Positions 1 to 9,855 of a stretch of 50,255 nucleotides of DNA are shown in pieces (position 1 is the first letter of the stretch; every line of letters starts with the position of its first letter). The notes beneath the pieces are model-generated. The model ran no database searches. It was given only the letters and a program-made list of their open reading frames with translations, and was not told the DNA's origin. Source of the stretch: Bacteroidetes bacterium GWA2_40_15. Lineage in GTDB: Bacteria; Bacteroidota; Bacteroidia; Bacteroidales; VadinHA17. Position numbers and translations under genes: made by a program. The DNA lies in NCBI GenBank assembly GCA_001768195.1, contig MENI01000032.1, forward strand, positions 22,285-72,539, read 5' to 3'.

Positions 1-1761
1 TTATTTCGGTAATGTAAACAGGAACTCTATCCCTCCCCCGGTCTTATTCCTTACAGTTATATCCCCTTTGTGGAGGAGAATGGCATTCTTCACAATTGCA
101 AGTCCCAGACCGGTACCACCGCTTTTACGCGATCTGCCGGAATCAATCCTGTAAAACCGCTCAAAAACCCTGCTCATATGTTCTTCAGGAATGCCAACCC
201 CGTTATCGGAAAGTGAAAAATGGTAGAATTTTTTATCCTCATTATATATTATTACCCTGATTATGGTATTATCACCGGCATAATTGATGGCATTTTCAAT
301 AAGGTTCTGAAATATTGATAAGACAAGCGATTTGTTGCCCATTACAACCACATTACCCTCGATTTCAATTTCAACTTTAATGTTTTTTGCTTCAATGGCG
401 GATTTGAAATTATCAGCCACTTCCCTGATTATCCTTTTAATCTTGATCTTCTCAACCCGGAAGGAGGTGCCAGCTTCTTCGATCTTATTCAGAACAACAA
501 TATCATTGATAAGCTCAGTGAGCCTGTCTGTCTGGGCAACGGCCTTTTCGAGGAAATATTTTTGCTTTTTTACCTCAATGCCCGGATCATTCAGTAGTGT
601 CTCTAAGTATCCTTTAACTGATGAGACCGGAGTTTTTAGTTCATGAGCGATATTTGATGTCATCTGCTGCTTTATCAGCTTGCTTTTTCCAAGTTTTGTA
701 ACATCACTTAGAATTACTTCAAAAGTTTTATCGTTGAAGATGACACATTGTATACGGAAAAATCTTCCATCTTTGGCAACCTGGTATTCGGTTTTTGGAA
801 GATCAGGACTTGAGATATCGGTATTGGAGTATTTATCGATGAACTCAATTATCTCGCTGAATTCGGGGATCTCAGAGAAGTTATATGTGAATATTTTGAG
901 ATCACCAGATATCATGTTCATCAGTTGGATAAAGTGGTCATTGTTGAGAATTATCGACCTGTCTTTTGAGAAAAATGCGACACCTTCATTCAATGCATCC
1001 AGATGGCTGAAGAGCTTCTCTTTCTCAGTAGCAAGATCGTTCTTGGTCTGAAGAAGATTATTATAAATTGTCAGGATCTCTTCTCCGATAAATCCTATTT
1101 CGTTCTTGGGGAATCTTGATTCGAAATCGAAAGGTTCATTCTTGCCGACATGCTGGGCAAAATCCCGGAGTTTTGTTATTGAAACGCTGAATTTGTTTGT
1201 TATAACAAGCATTGCAAGCCAGATAACAATAAAGGCAGCAAAGATTATCAGGAGGAAGTTCTTCCTTGCTGCCAGAAAATTTTCAACATTGACATCGTAA
1301 ATTACAGCAGCTCTTATATAGTAACTCTCAAGATCCTCGGCATAATAATAGTATGGTTGACCTGTAGATTCTGATTTTCTTATTGATGTTCCGAATTTCT
1401 TCTCAGATGCCTGTACAATCTCGGGTCTCCCTATATGGTTTTCCATTGATGACCAGTTCGGGACTGAGCTGTCATAAAGAACAATGCCATACGGATCAAC
1501 GATTGTTACCCTTAGGTTTTTCTGCGGAAGAAGCTCTACTATGGAATCAAGCAACAGGTAATTGCCGTTATCGGGGATTGAATTTGAAATGATATAGTTG
1601 TCCGTGATCCTGACTACAATATGAAGTTCATCATTTAGGGCACCAGTCCTGTAGTCCTTCTCCCTCTTGAATAGATAAGCAAGCATAAGGAAGATAAATA
1701 CCAGGAAAACAACCGAGTAGAATAGTACAAGATTATTTCTGAAGGATCCGCGAAACAGCAT
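1..1761 (-). CDS. PhoR-like membrane sensor histidine kinase
   Basis: Inner-membrane sensor kinase, 586 aa, expected to autophosphorylate on His and pass the phosphate to the response regulator encoded just upstream. Visible order: TM1 about 10-31, extracytoplasmic sensor region about 32-166, TM2 about 167-187, HAMP-like linker about 188-240, PAS-like region about 250-355, HisKA with [12 protein letters not shown] (phospho-acceptor His373), then HATPase_c with an N box ([10 protein letters not shown]), [10 protein letters not shown] and [10 protein letters not shown]. This is the PhoR/ResE/VicK type of class I kinase. Ten bases separate it from the regulator gene, so the two are surely one operon. 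The stop codon lies at the first bases of the window and the gene is complete. The stimulus cannot be read from sequence; a phosphate role is inferred only from overall similarity to PhoR. Confidence 0.9.
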   Translation of the reverse strand: MLFRGSFRNNLVLFYSVVFLVFIFLMLAYLFKREKDYRTGALNDELHIVVRITDNYIISNSIPDNGNYLLLDSIVELLPQKNLRVTIVDPYGIVLYDSSVPNWSSMENHIGRPEIVQASEKKFGTSIRKSESTGQPYYYYAEDLESYYIRAAVIYDVNVENFLAARKNFLLIIFAAFIVIWLAMLVITNKFSVSITKLRDFAQHVGKNEPFDFESRFPKNEIGFIGEEILTIYNNLLQTKNDLATEKEKLFSHLDALNEGVAFFSKDRSIILNNDHFIQLMNMISGDLKIFTYNFSEIPEFSEIIEFIDKYSNTDISSPDLPKTEYQVAKDGRFFRIQCVIFNDKTFEVILSDVTKLGKSKLIKQQMTSNIAHELKTPVSSVKGYLETLLNDPGIEVKKQKYFLEKAVAQTDRLTELINDIVVLNKIEEAGTSFRVEKIKIKRIIREVADNFKSAIEAKNIKVEIEIEGNVVVMGNKSLVLSIFQNLIENAINYAGDNTIIRVIIYNEDKKFYHFSLSDNGVGIPEEHMSRVFERFYRIDSGRSRKSGGTGLGLAIVKNAILLHKGDITVRNKTGGGIEFLFTLPK

Positions 1762-1771
1762 TTTTCAGATT

Positions 1772-2464
1772 TTAGAGTTCAAAGAAATAACCATAACCGG
1801 TTTTATTCTTAAGATTAGAACCGAACTTACCAAGTTTGGTTCTCAGACGGGTAATATTTACATCCACGGTTCTGTCTGTAACAATTACATCTCCACCCCA
1901 TACTCTCTTCAGTATATCCTCTCTTGAGAAAACCTTGACCGGATTCTCGAGAAGAAGTTTGAGTATCTCATACTCCTTCTTTGTCAGTTCAATCTTTTCA
2001 TCATTGATTATCAGCCTTTTTCTGGCAGTATCAACCTCAATGTCACCATACTTTGTAACAGTCGGGTTTTTGGATCGGGATGAGTTAGTACGTTTAAGCA
2101 CTGCTTTTACCCGTGCTGTTAGTTCATTAACGGAGAATGGTTTGGTTATGTAATCATCGGCTCCTATGCTGAAGCCTGTGAGTATGTCGTTCTCTGAATC
2201 CTTTGCTGTAAGAAAAATGACCGGAACATTATTTCCCAGCTCCTTTCTTATCTTATCTGCAAATTTAAGCCCTGACATCTGACCCATCATAACATCAAGC
2301 ATAAGCAGGTCATATTCATCGAGAGGTCTTTTAAGTGCCTCTTCAGCAGAATGGGCGATGTCAGTTTTATATCCTTCGTTGCTGAGGTTGTACTGAAGGA
2401 TCTCACAAAGATCCTCTTCGTCGTCAACAATCAGAATGCGTTTTCCCCGGAGGTCCATAATCAA
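1772..2464 (-). CDS. OmpR/PhoB-family response regulator
   Basis: DNA-binding response regulator, 230 aa, partner of the adjacent kinase. The receiver domain (about 8-122) has the acidic pair DDEED, phospho-acceptor Asp57 in LLMLDVMMG, switch Thr86 and Lys108 (YITKPF). The C-terminal winged helix (about 135-228) has the OmpR-type ending RTVDVNITRLRTKLG...GYGYFFEL. A start at the third residue (MDLRGKRILIVDD) is equally possible and would shorten it by two residues. It is transcribed before the kinase gene. Likely targets include the TonB receptor and lipoprotein genes immediately upstream on the same strand, but this is an inference from position. Confidence 0.9.
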   Translation of the reverse strand: MIMDLRGKRILIVDDEEDLCEILQYNLSNEGYKTDIAHSAEEALKRPLDEYDLLMLDVMMGQMSGLKFADKIRKELGNNVPVIFLTAKDSENDILTGFSIGADDYITKPFSVNELTARVKAVLKRTNSSRSKNPTVTKYGDIEVDTARKRLIINDEKIELTKKEYEILKLLLENPVKVFSREDILKRVWGGDVIVTDRTVDVNITRLRTKLGKFGSNLKNKTGYGYFFEL

Positions 2465-2513
2465 TTAATTATTAGTAAAGTTACAAATATGATTTTAAAC
2501 CTGATGCAAATGT

Positions 2514-2555
2514 AAAAAAATGCCCGGAGAAACGGAGTTTTGTTCCAACGGGCAT
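2514..2555 (-). terminator. Intrinsic terminator after the large TonB receptor gene
   Basis: On the minus strand a stem ATGCCCG/CGGGCAT (2549-2555 with 2520-2526) with a long loop, itself partly paired, is followed by seven T (2520-2514). It lies 35 bases past the receptor stop and before the regulator gene, so it separates the two transcription units. Confidence 0.75.
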
Positions 2556-2589
2556 CGCGTCCATGCTAATGAAATTTTATAACAGGTTA

Positions 2590-5490
2590 TCAGAATAATG
2601 AATAACTGAGTTTGAATTGAAAAGTAATACCCGGTTCAAGTTTTGTAAAGAACTGGTCAGTGGGGCTAAATGATTTGAACACAGATTCTTTCTTATCATC
2701 TAGCAGGTTATCGATCTTGAATCCTATTTGCGTGCGATTATTTTTACCTACGAACTTGCTTGCATTAAAGTTAAGGCTGTGAAAGGGAAGCATGTAAATA
2801 TCAGGTCTGTCGGCTATACCCACATATTGCAGAGTTGATCCCTGCACATTATAATACAAACCGGCTTCAAGTCCTTTCCAGAAACCATTTGTGCCACCAT
2901 TATACGCTAATCCTCCGTTTATGAGAGAAGGAGCCTGCCCGGCCATAACACGATATTTGTCAATGGTTTCACCTGTCCTGGCATTTTCAACTTTTGAGAC
3001 ATATTCAGTTGCGCTTAATTCAATTGTTGAATTTGTGAATGACATGTTTGCTATCAGGCTAAAGTTGCTGAGAGACTGATTTATAATGTCAAGACCCTGG
3101 CGTAATTCAACTTCCACCCCCAATACTTTTCCGTCACCCACATTACGGGGCTGGAAAGAACCTGTCTGAGTTGCATACTGTACAATCTCAATCGGATTTA
3201 TAAAAGACTTGTAAAAGCCGCTTAGTGATACCATCTGTCCGTTACCATGAAACATTTCCCATCGAAGATCAAAGTTGTTAATATCAGAACTTACGAGGTT
3301 TCCATCCCAGTACTCGATCCCTGCTCCGTCATCTGCATCCCTGAACATACCACCTATAAACGTTCTGCCACTTATGGGGTCAGAAATCTCGGCATATGAC
3401 ATTTCTTTAAATGAAGGTCTTGCTGTTGTTTTTGCGTATGACACGCGTATATTTTGTTTCTCTGACAGACTGTAAATAAGGTTCAGAGTGGGAAAGAAAT
3501 CAAGGTTATCTATTACTTTATCATTATTAAGGACATTTATGCCCAGCTGGTCCTGTCCGGTGTATCTCTGTATATAGTTCTCGATACGAATACCCGCCAC
3601 TGCCTTCAGATTATTTATTACACGGAACTCTGTGGATAAATACCCTGCCGTGTTGGAAGATGAGGCATGAAACTGGTTTGGATTCACCGGGATGAAGTTT
3701 GCTTCATATGTTGTTCCTCTTGAAGTGGAAACACCCATATAGGGCCATAGGTTCTGAGACAGGAACAATTCATCCGGATTGCCTGTAAGAGGTATGTTTC
3801 TGATATTAAGCGCGTACTTATTGATAATGAAATCACGTTCCTTATAAGTATATGCCCCGCCGAAGTTAAGTTTTGCCTTTGCACCATTGAAGTTAAAACC
3901 TTTGCTGGCATGGACAAGGCCCACCATGTTAGTTTCTGAAAGATCTCTCCATATCCTTTCAGGGAAACCCGATTCGGTATTGATCAGAAATACTTCATTT
4001 TCATCAATATATCTGACAAACCTTGCATCAGGGTCTTCTATTTTGGATACAGTGGGAGATAGTTTCCATATAATATCCCAGTCTGACCCTTTGAATGAGT
4101 GTTTACCGTCAATCAGCAGGTTTGTTAATCCTCGTTCACTGTATTCAAGGTTATGCTGGAAACCCTCGAAGTTACTTCCCTGGTCAGAGCCGATATAATC
4201 AAAAATACCAGCCTTGGACTCACCATTTTGCAGGTGCATAAGATTAATACGGTATTTTGCATTGAGTGTTTTCACAGCAAAGCCTGCAAGTCCGCTCAGC
4301 AATACACTGCTTACACCAAAGTTACCTTTCTGGAACTCCCTTACCTCCATCTCCGTGACATCAGGATCCCCTGCCAACCCATACCTGCCATACTCGGCAT
4401 CTTCGTAAAACTCAGTATTGCTTTTATAGGAAAATCCAAAGTTATATCCGAGGGTCGCTTTTTTGTAAGGTACCTGGTTACCGAATGAAGCGCCAAAGCC
4501 GTAATCAGCTAAACTCATCTGTTTCATGGCCGCCATGTTGGGATTGAAGCCTTCAAGTATTTCTCTGAAGCGAAGACTTGCGTCACTGTTAACAGGTTTT
4601 CCGACAACATCTGTAAAGAATGGGATATCGGAGATAGCAGGAATGCTTCTTGTGCCGTCATCAAATCCCAGAAAATCAGTTTTTCCTCCTTTATAAGAGA
4701 GATAATCACGCTGGAAATGAAAATCAGGATTGTATGCAGTATTGATAAAGATGACTCCTTTTTTCTGGTCAGGGAAGTCTTTCAACCCGATATCTACTAC
4801 ACCGCCTGTGAAATCAGCGGGTAATTCAGCGCTGAATGACTTGTAAACCATAATATTATCAATGATATTGGTGGGGAATATATCCATCTGCATCGTATTT
4901 CTGTCAGGATCAAGTCCAGGCAGGTCAACACCGTTTAGAATGGTTTTTGTATATCTGTCACCCAAACCTCGTACATATACATACTTACCACCTTCAACAG
5001 AAACGCCTGTCACCCTTTTCATCGAAGATGCAGCATCGGAATCACCAATCTTGCGAAAGCCGGCAGATGAAATTCCATCCATAACGGTAGGAGAATTCAT
5101 CTTAATTGACATAATAGCATTTTCAGTGTTCCTTACCATGCTGGCCGTTACGGTAACTTCTGATAGTCCGATAGTAGAAGACTTCATACTAAGATTTTCA
5201 AGCAGGGTGACTCCTCCTGCTTTAACTGTTACACCGCTTACAACCAGCGATTCATATGAGATAAATGAAAGCTTAAGGTTATAAGTACCTGGTGCAATAG
5301 TCAGGTTGAACTTCCCATCGAGGTCAGAAACGGTACCTGTGGTTGTCCCTTCAGCCATAACTGTGACACTTATCATGGGTTCTCCCAGTGTTTCATCGAA
5401 TATAGTACCCCGTATTATACCATTTTGTGCATTCAGATGAAGAGCAGACACTAAAAGAAAAACTGTAACAAAGAACTTTAATGGACGCAT
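2590..5490 (-). CDS. TonB-dependent outer-membrane receptor with carboxypeptidase-regulatory-like domain
   Basis: Outer-membrane active transporter, 966 aa. Order: Sec signal peptide about 1-21 (ending LHLNAQ), CarboxypepD_reg-like beta-sandwich about 23-110, plug domain about 120-235 (with YVYVRGLGDRYTKTILNG and GGVVDI), then a 22-stranded barrel to the C-terminal FQFKLSYSLF. This is the Bacteroidota type that works with ExbB/ExbD/TonB. No SusD partner is present. The gene just upstream on the same strand encodes a surface lipoprotein that is a natural partner. The substrate cannot be read from sequence. Its position next to a PhoR/PhoB-like pair makes a phosphate-limitation role worth testing, without proof. 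Confidence 0.88.
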   Translation of the reverse strand: MRPLKFFVTVFLLVSALHLNAQNGIIRGTIFDETLGEPMISVTVMAEGTTTGTVSDLDGKFNLTIAPGTYNLKLSFISYESLVVSGVTVKAGGVTLLENLSMKSSTIGLSEVTVTASMVRNTENAIMSIKMNSPTVMDGISSAGFRKIGDSDAASSMKRVTGVSVEGGKYVYVRGLGDRYTKTILNGVDLPGLDPDRNTMQMDIFPTNIIDNIMVYKSFSAELPADFTGGVVDIGLKDFPDQKKGVIFINTAYNPDFHFQRDYLSYKGGKTDFLGFDDGTRSIPAISDIPFFTDVVGKPVNSDASLRFREILEGFNPNMAAMKQMSLADYGFGASFGNQVPYKKATLGYNFGFSYKSNTEFYEDAEYGRYGLAGDPDVTEMEVREFQKGNFGVSSVLLSGLAGFAVKTLNAKYRINLMHLQNGESKAGIFDYIGSDQGSNFEGFQHNLEYSERGLTNLLIDGKHSFKGSDWDIIWKLSPTVSKIEDPDARFVRYIDENEVFLINTESGFPERIWRDLSETNMVGLVHASKGFNFNGAKAKLNFGGAYTYKERDFIINKYALNIRNIPLTGNPDELFLSQNLWPYMGVSTSRGTTYEANFIPVNPNQFHASSSNTAGYLSTEFRVINNLKAVAGIRIENYIQRYTGQDQLGINVLNNDKVIDNLDFFPTLNLIYSLSEKQNIRVSYAKTTARPSFKEMSYAEISDPISGRTFIGGMFRDADDGAGIEYWDGNLVSSDINNFDLRWEMFHGNGQMVSLSGFYKSFINPIEIVQYATQTGSFQPRNVGDGKVLGVEVELRQGLDIINQSLSNFSLIANMSFTNSTIELSATEYVSKVENARTGETIDKYRVMAGQAPSLINGGLAYNGGTNGFWKGLEAGLYYNVQGSTLQYVGIADRPDIYMLPFHSLNFNASKFVGKNNRTQIGFKIDNLLDDKKESVFKSFSPTDQFFTKLEPGITFQFKLSYSLF

Positions 5491-5534
5491 AATTTTTTGG
5501 ACGCTTAAAAGAATTAATAGAGTTTGTTTAATAT

Positions 5535-5561
5535 AAAAAACCGCAGGTGTTTAAACCTGCG
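5535..5561 (-). terminator. Terminator or attenuating hairpin between lipoprotein and TonB receptor
   Basis: Stem CGCAGGT/ACCTGCG (5542-5548 with 5555-5561) with a six-base loop, followed on the minus strand by six T (5540-5535). It sits 34 bases past the lipoprotein stop and 45 bases before the receptor start, so it could end the transcript or set a lower expression level of the receptor. Confidence 0.7.
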
Positions 5562-5594
5562 AGGTTTTTAAGATTGTATTATAATTTTCATATA

Positions 5595-7361
5595 TTAAAA
5601 ATCACCAAGTTGATTATCGATAGAAGCCCAGCTCCAGTCGGCAAATTTTGATTTGTCAGCTCCAATTGTCTTCGTTGTTACAGCTGTTGCATGAACATCA
5701 GTGCCATTCTTAAATATGGAGGTTAATGCTACACCTGTTGCAGGAGTTATTTCTAAATTGCTGAAGATTAAGTGACCGGCTGCAAAATTGTCAGTTGTTG
5801 CGGTTCCGCTCAGAGAAAAATCACCTCTACCTGAACTTAAGGCAGGATCTCCAAATCCGAAGAAATAAATCTTTTCAAATGTTCCTCTGGCGCCAGCTCT
5901 GAAATCTGCAAGTTCTGATGCAGTAGCGTTACCTTTAACTGAACCGTTTTTTACGGTATGACCTGCCAGGTATGATCCCTCAGGTCCATCTATTTCCAGT
6001 GCATGATCAGTATCGCTGCCACAAATAACTATGAAATTGTCAAGGGTACCTGCCCAGGACTGATCAGTATCGACGCCATCATCTCCGGCATTCCAGATAA
6101 TTGCATTTTTTACATTGACTGTGCCTCCGAACCATTCGATACCATCATCCTGGTTGGCAATAACTTCAATGTTTTCAATAATAGTACCCGAACCAACACC
6201 ACCAAGAGTCAATCCGTTGATTTCGTTTCCTTCGCCAATGTTGGCGCCACCATGACGAATTGATATATACTTTATAGTACCGGAATTATCTGAAGGATCA
6301 GTACCTCCATACAAACCATTCTGATCAGAGGCAGGAATACCTTCAATCTGAACAGCACTTGCATCAGCTGATATGGGGGCATTGCCAAGTATCAATAAAC
6401 CTCCCCAAAGGCCGTTTAATGACGGTTCAAGGTTAGGACTTGCAATTTCACCGGGAAGAATCTGATCGGCAACAGATGTAAAGATAATCGGAGCTTCAGC
6501 TGTACCTTCTGCCATAAGTTTTCCACCGCGTGCGATAAGCAGAGCTGTGGCATTTGAACCTGAACCTTCTCTTCCTTTAACAATAACTCCGGGCTGTATT
6601 GTGAGGGTTATTCCGGATACAACTGTAATACGGCCTTCAAGTACATATATCTTACCTGTTTCCCAGGTGGTATTTGCTCCAATATTGCTTGCCACAGAAA
6701 CTGTTGGTACAGGTATCACATCAAGTACCGCTGTTGCCATACCTGTTTTATTGTTGTCATCATTCATGGTAATAACAACTGAACCGGCTCCGGTTTGTCT
6801 GAGGGCGGTGAATGTTATCACGATGCTTCCTGAAGTTGAACCAGCAGCAGGAGCGGTTTTAACTACTGCTTCACCATTTGTGGCAACGAGAGCTGCTGAC
6901 TTATATCCTCCTTCAGCATTAAATGTAAAGGTTACATCTGCTGCTTCCATCTGTGTTACTGAAGTACTTGCAGGTGCGGTTACTGACGGGGCTCCTTCTT
7001 CAAAAATTGTCAGAACCGCAGTTGCAGTTGCTAACTGTGATTTTTCATCTGTTACAGTAAGATTTACGGTACCTGCTCCTGCTGAAGTACCTGCTGTGTA
7101 TGTAACGACTACTGAACCGGAGGTGGCACCTGCTGTGCCATTGGTTTTTACAGCCACCGTGCCGTTTGTGGCATTTAATGTGGATGAACTGAACCCGGCT
7201 TCAGCAGAGAAACTGAAAGTCAGTTCAACTGATTTGCCCACTTCTACAGTTTGGGTAGCAGGAGCTGTTAAAGAAGGAATGGCATAATCCTCCTCGCATC
7301 CCGCGAAAATTGCCATTGATATAACCAGGGCAATAAAAAATAGTCTCTTCATTTTTTTCAT
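5595..7361 (-). CDS. Surface lipoprotein with two Ig-like repeats and a beta-helix-like region
   Basis: Predicted lipoprotein of 588 aa from the chosen start MKKMKRLFF at 7361. The frame stays open to 7403, but the extra 14 residues are Asn/Lys-rich and would precede the signal peptide. Lipobox IFAGC, with Cys22 followed by acidic residues (EEDY), which favours surface export in Bacteroidota. Two homologous beta-sandwich repeats follow (about 27-115 and 118-212: xAPAxTxxV...GSVVVTYTA / GSIVITFTA), then a region of short Gly/Asn-rich beta strands about 215-588 (ITLTIQPGVIVKG, GTIIENIEVIANQDDGIEWFGG) resembling a right-handed beta-helix. No catalytic residues were recognised. It precedes the TonB receptor gene and is probably its surface partner. 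Confidence 0.75.
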   Translation of the reverse strand: MKKMKRLFFIALVISMAIFAGCEEDYAIPSLTAPATQTVEVGKSVELTFSFSAEAGFSSSTLNATNGTVAVKTNGTAGATSGSVVVTYTAGTSAGAGTVNLTVTDEKSQLATATAVLTIFEEGAPSVTAPASTSVTQMEAADVTFTFNAEGGYKSAALVATNGEAVVKTAPAAGSTSGSIVITFTALRQTGAGSVVITMNDDNNKTGMATAVLDVIPVPTVSVASNIGANTTWETGKIYVLEGRITVVSGITLTIQPGVIVKGREGSGSNATALLIARGGKLMAEGTAEAPIIFTSVADQILPGEIASPNLEPSLNGLWGGLLILGNAPISADASAVQIEGIPASDQNGLYGGTDPSDNSGTIKYISIRHGGANIGEGNEINGLTLGGVGSGTIIENIEVIANQDDGIEWFGGTVNVKNAIIWNAGDDGVDTDQSWAGTLDNFIVICGSDTDHALEIDGPEGSYLAGHTVKNGSVKGNATASELADFRAGARGTFEKIYFFGFGDPALSSGRGDFSLSGTATTDNFAAGHLIFSNLEITPATGVALTSIFKNGTDVHATAVTTKTIGADKSKFADWSWASIDNQLGDF

Positions 7362-7423
7362 AAATTGTTTTTGTTTATAATTATTATTTAAATTCATTAT
7401 CATCCTGTATAAAAATCATGTGA

Positions 7424-7460
7424 CAAAGTTAGATCAACAGTATCCTTAAACCGGTTAAGG
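7424..7460 (-). promoter_or_regulatory. Putative promoter with palindromic operator for the lipoprotein gene
   Basis: On the minus strand a perfect Bacteroidota -7 box TAACTTTG (7431-7424) lies 62 bases upstream of the chosen start. The region where the -33 element would be is occupied by an inverted repeat, CCTTAA-5-TTAAGG (7444-7460), with AACCGGTT at its centre. A regulator bound there would sit where an activator such as PhoB replaces the upstream promoter element. The site is read from sequence; the regulator is inferred. Confidence 0.4.
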
Positions 7461-7663
7461 AAACATTAAGCTTTCTTTACAATGCGGTTACTAAAATGTT
7501 ACAAGGCAGAGATATATCAAGCGATTTCCATCGATCTGCTTGTATCTTGCTTAATTGCACTGTCATTCTGAGCGCAGCGAAGAATCTTTAACTTTTTTCA
7601 GGATTCCTCTTAATTGCACCGTTGGGTTAATTATTATTATCTTGCCATGAAAATTCTGATGGC

Positions 7664-8350
7664 ATGAAGAGGAAAAGATATCTGGTTTCGGTCTTGATAC
7701 TTACTTTAGCAATTCTGGCTCATTCACAGTCTGTCCTTAAACCCAATTATGGTCTCAAGAGTCATGAGACACTTGAGATATTAAAGATTGAGACCACAGC
7801 AGGAACCACTGTAGTATACCTTACTGTTGAGAACAGGATTGAGAAAGGTAGTTTCTGTGCTGATAAGAATATTTATATTGTTGATCAGACCGGAGTAAAA
7901 TTGAAGCTGTTAAAGGCTTCAGCCATTCCGGTCTGTCCTGAAAGTTACAGGTTTAAATCAATAGGGGAGAAGCTGGATTTCAGGCTTACCTTTCCTGTGT
8001 TGAAGTCTGGTAATGAATGTGTTGATCTGATTGAGGAATGCTCTGATAACTGTTTTTCATTCTATGGGATTGTTCTTGACAAGAATCTTAATAGAGAGCT
8101 TGATGAAGCTTTCAGCCTGGCTGAAGGCGGACAATCACTTCAAGCACTCGAAAAGTTCATCAGTTTAGCGGAGGATAATCAGAACAGAAACGGAATCACG
8201 GCTCTTTTGTACTTCAATATTGTAAAACTTGCTTATGAAACAGGGAATAAAGTAAAAGCAGGTGAATGGTATAGAAAGCTCAATTCTCCGGGAGTGCCTG
8301 GTGGCAGGATTTATATTGAACAACTTAATTTACTGGGAATAAGGTATTAA
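7664..8350 (+). CDS. Exported hypothetical protein
   Basis: 228 aa, function not recognised. N-terminal Sec signal peptide (RYLVSVLILTLAILAHSQ, cleavage near residue 22). The central part looks like a beta-rich domain with paired cysteines (FCADKN, PVCPES, NECVDLIEECSDNC), plausible periplasmic disulfides. The last 80 residues (about 145-228) are helical with a TPR-like pattern (EAFSLAEGGQSLQALEKFISLAEDN...AYETGNKVKAGEWYRKL). It stands alone, divergent from the lipoprotein gene and convergent with the FadL gene. Confidence 0.65.
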   Translation: MKRKRYLVSVLILTLAILAHSQSVLKPNYGLKSHETLEILKIETTAGTTVVYLTVENRIEKGSFCADKNIYIVDQTGVKLKLLKASAIPVCPESYRFKSIGEKLDFRLTFPVLKSGNECVDLIEECSDNCFSFYGIVLDKNLNRELDEAFSLAEGGQSLQALEKFISLAEDNQNRNGITALLYFNIVKLAYETGNKVKAGEWYRKLNSPGVPGGRIYIEQLNLLGIRY

Positions 8351-8377
8351 AAAAGGGGCCGTTATTACAACCCCTTT
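8349..8377. terminator. Bidirectional terminator between convergent genes
   Basis: Stem AAAGGGG/CCCCTTT (8352-8358 with 8371-8377). It is followed by a T-run when read from the FadL side (A-run 8349-8354 on the plus strand) and by a shorter T tract from the hypothetical gene. It lies between the two stop codons. Confidence 0.55.
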
Positions 8378-8400
8378 ATCTTATCCGGATAGTTATATTC

Positions 8401-9777
8401 TTACTTACCGAAGTAGAAATCGAGTCCTACTGCCACAACCCATGTCTCCTTATTATATGTATCCATTACAGGAACAGGAATAGTTCCAAGCATGTGGTTA
8501 TAACCTTTAGAACCTTCCTGGTAAAAGGTATAGGCGCCTCCGAGGTTAAGATCAATCATGGGTGAAATGCGGAAACCAAAGCCTGCTCCGAAAGAGTTGG
8601 TGTTGGTACTGTATCTCTGGTCATTCTGATAATTTTCGTTAACACCTGTTGAAGTTGCAACCCAACCGGCACTGGCCCTTAGTTTTTCAGATATACTATA
8701 TTCAAAGCCCAGCCCGTATTCCAGGAAATTCTTGTCAATCATCTTAATATCTGCTGTTTCGCTTCCATCATAATCAACAGCTTTGTCGCCATACATATTG
8801 AAAGTAGCAGCCAATGAAAGTTTATCCATCGGCCTGAATTCAGCACCGATAGCAAGAAGTGAAGGCATGTCAGCAATAGTTGTTGATCCGTCTGCAAAAA
8901 TACCACCGCTCTTGCCATCGTTTACTTTGGTGGTGAGTTCAAGAGTTGTCTTAAATTCATACCTGACAGAAAGATTTACTTTTTCAGAAGGAGCTACGTT
9001 AACGCTGATTATAGGAGTGAATCCTGAACCGGTCTGTTCAACATCAACTTGCCTGTCGGAAGTCATTGCAGCATACGCTGGCTGACTTATGGTTGTGAAG
9101 AAAGCAGGGGCAGAAATCAAAGCACCTGTAGGATTGATAAGTGGATGTACCGGATTGATCATAATGCTTTTGATATATCCGTTGTAGGTTTTTTTTGCAG
9201 TCACCATTCTGCCTCCTATTGCTGCAGATATCATGTCGTTTATAGCATATGAAACGTTTGCCTGATAGCCAAAATAAACCGAGGTTGCTTCGAAGAAGAT
9301 ATCGGCAGTATACTGGGTAGTTGTCAATCCCATGCTTGAGAGCAATGGTTTGAGGTCTGATATCGGTATTTCAAAAGATGGCAAACCGGTATTATATGTT
9401 GCTCCGCCACCTCCGCCGATCGGATTGAATCCGGCAGATAATGCAAGTTTCCCTGTTTTGTATGCAACATAAACACCCGGGTATATAGGTGCACTTACAT
9501 CTCCTGCGTAATCCCTTGGTGTACCGGTAAGATAAGTATAGTTGTTTCCAATTGTCTCTGTCTGTCCGATAAACTGGTTATTTAATGAAGCATAGAAACC
9601 GTCTCCCAGTTTTGTCAGACCGGCTGGGTTATAATAAACAGCGTCAATACCGGTTGAGGCATTGCGGTTCTGGAGACGCGTGAACATGGCGCTCTGGTTT
9701 GTGTTGGTTACCAGTCCGCCTGCAAGCAGATTGCCGGTGATCAGCATGGCAGCAATAATAGATAGAAGCTTTCTCAT
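8401..9777 (-). CDS. OmpP1/FadL-family outer-membrane transport protein
   Basis: 458 aa beta-barrel of the FadL/TodX family, which moves long-chain fatty acids or other hydrophobic compounds across the outer membrane. Signal peptide about 1-19 (ending GNLLAG). The mature N-terminus carries the family hatch sequence (FTRLQNRNASTGIDAVYYNPAGLTKL), including the typical NPAGL. Alternating hydrophobic strands follow, ending in an aromatic-rich terminus (VAVGLDFYFGK). Length is usual for the family. It is monocistronic. The actual ligand is unknown. Confidence 0.85.
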   Translation of the reverse strand: MRKLLSIIAAMLITGNLLAGGLVTNTNQSAMFTRLQNRNASTGIDAVYYNPAGLTKLGDGFYASLNNQFIGQTETIGNNYTYLTGTPRDYAGDVSAPIYPGVYVAYKTGKLALSAGFNPIGGGGGATYNTGLPSFEIPISDLKPLLSSMGLTTTQYTADIFFEATSVYFGYQANVSYAINDMISAAIGGRMVTAKKTYNGYIKSIMINPVHPLINPTGALISAPAFFTTISQPAYAAMTSDRQVDVEQTGSGFTPIISVNVAPSEKVNLSVRYEFKTTLELTTKVNDGKSGGIFADGSTTIADMPSLLAIGAEFRPMDKLSLAATFNMYGDKAVDYDGSETADIKMIDKNFLEYGLGFEYSISEKLRASAGWVATSTGVNENYQNDQRYSTNTNSFGAGFGFRISPMIDLNLGGAYTFYQEGSKGYNHMLGTIPVPVMDTYNKETWVVAVGLDFYFGK

Positions 9778-9810
9778 AGGTTAATTATTTAAAATTTATA
9801 TTTCATGCAA

Positions 9811-9855
9811 GAGATGGCTCGCGAGTTAGAGATGGCTCGCGAGCCATCTCTAACT
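9811..9855. repeat. 32-bp perfect palindrome with partial direct copy
   Basis: AGTTAGAGATGGCTCG followed directly by its complement gives a 32-bp palindrome without a loop (9824-9855). A direct copy of its GAGATGGCTCGCGAGTTAGA portion begins at 9811. It lies 34 bases upstream of the FadL gene. The rest of the gene-free stretch 9778-10124 is AT-rich and shows no ORF that I can support, apart from the heptamer array at 10001. Confidence 0.85.

Noticed and set aside
6547-7287. 246-codon open frame on the plus strand opposite the lipoprotein gene
   Set aside because: Composition mirrors the Ala/Thr/Val-rich Ig-like repeats on the other strand; no start signal or family resemblance.
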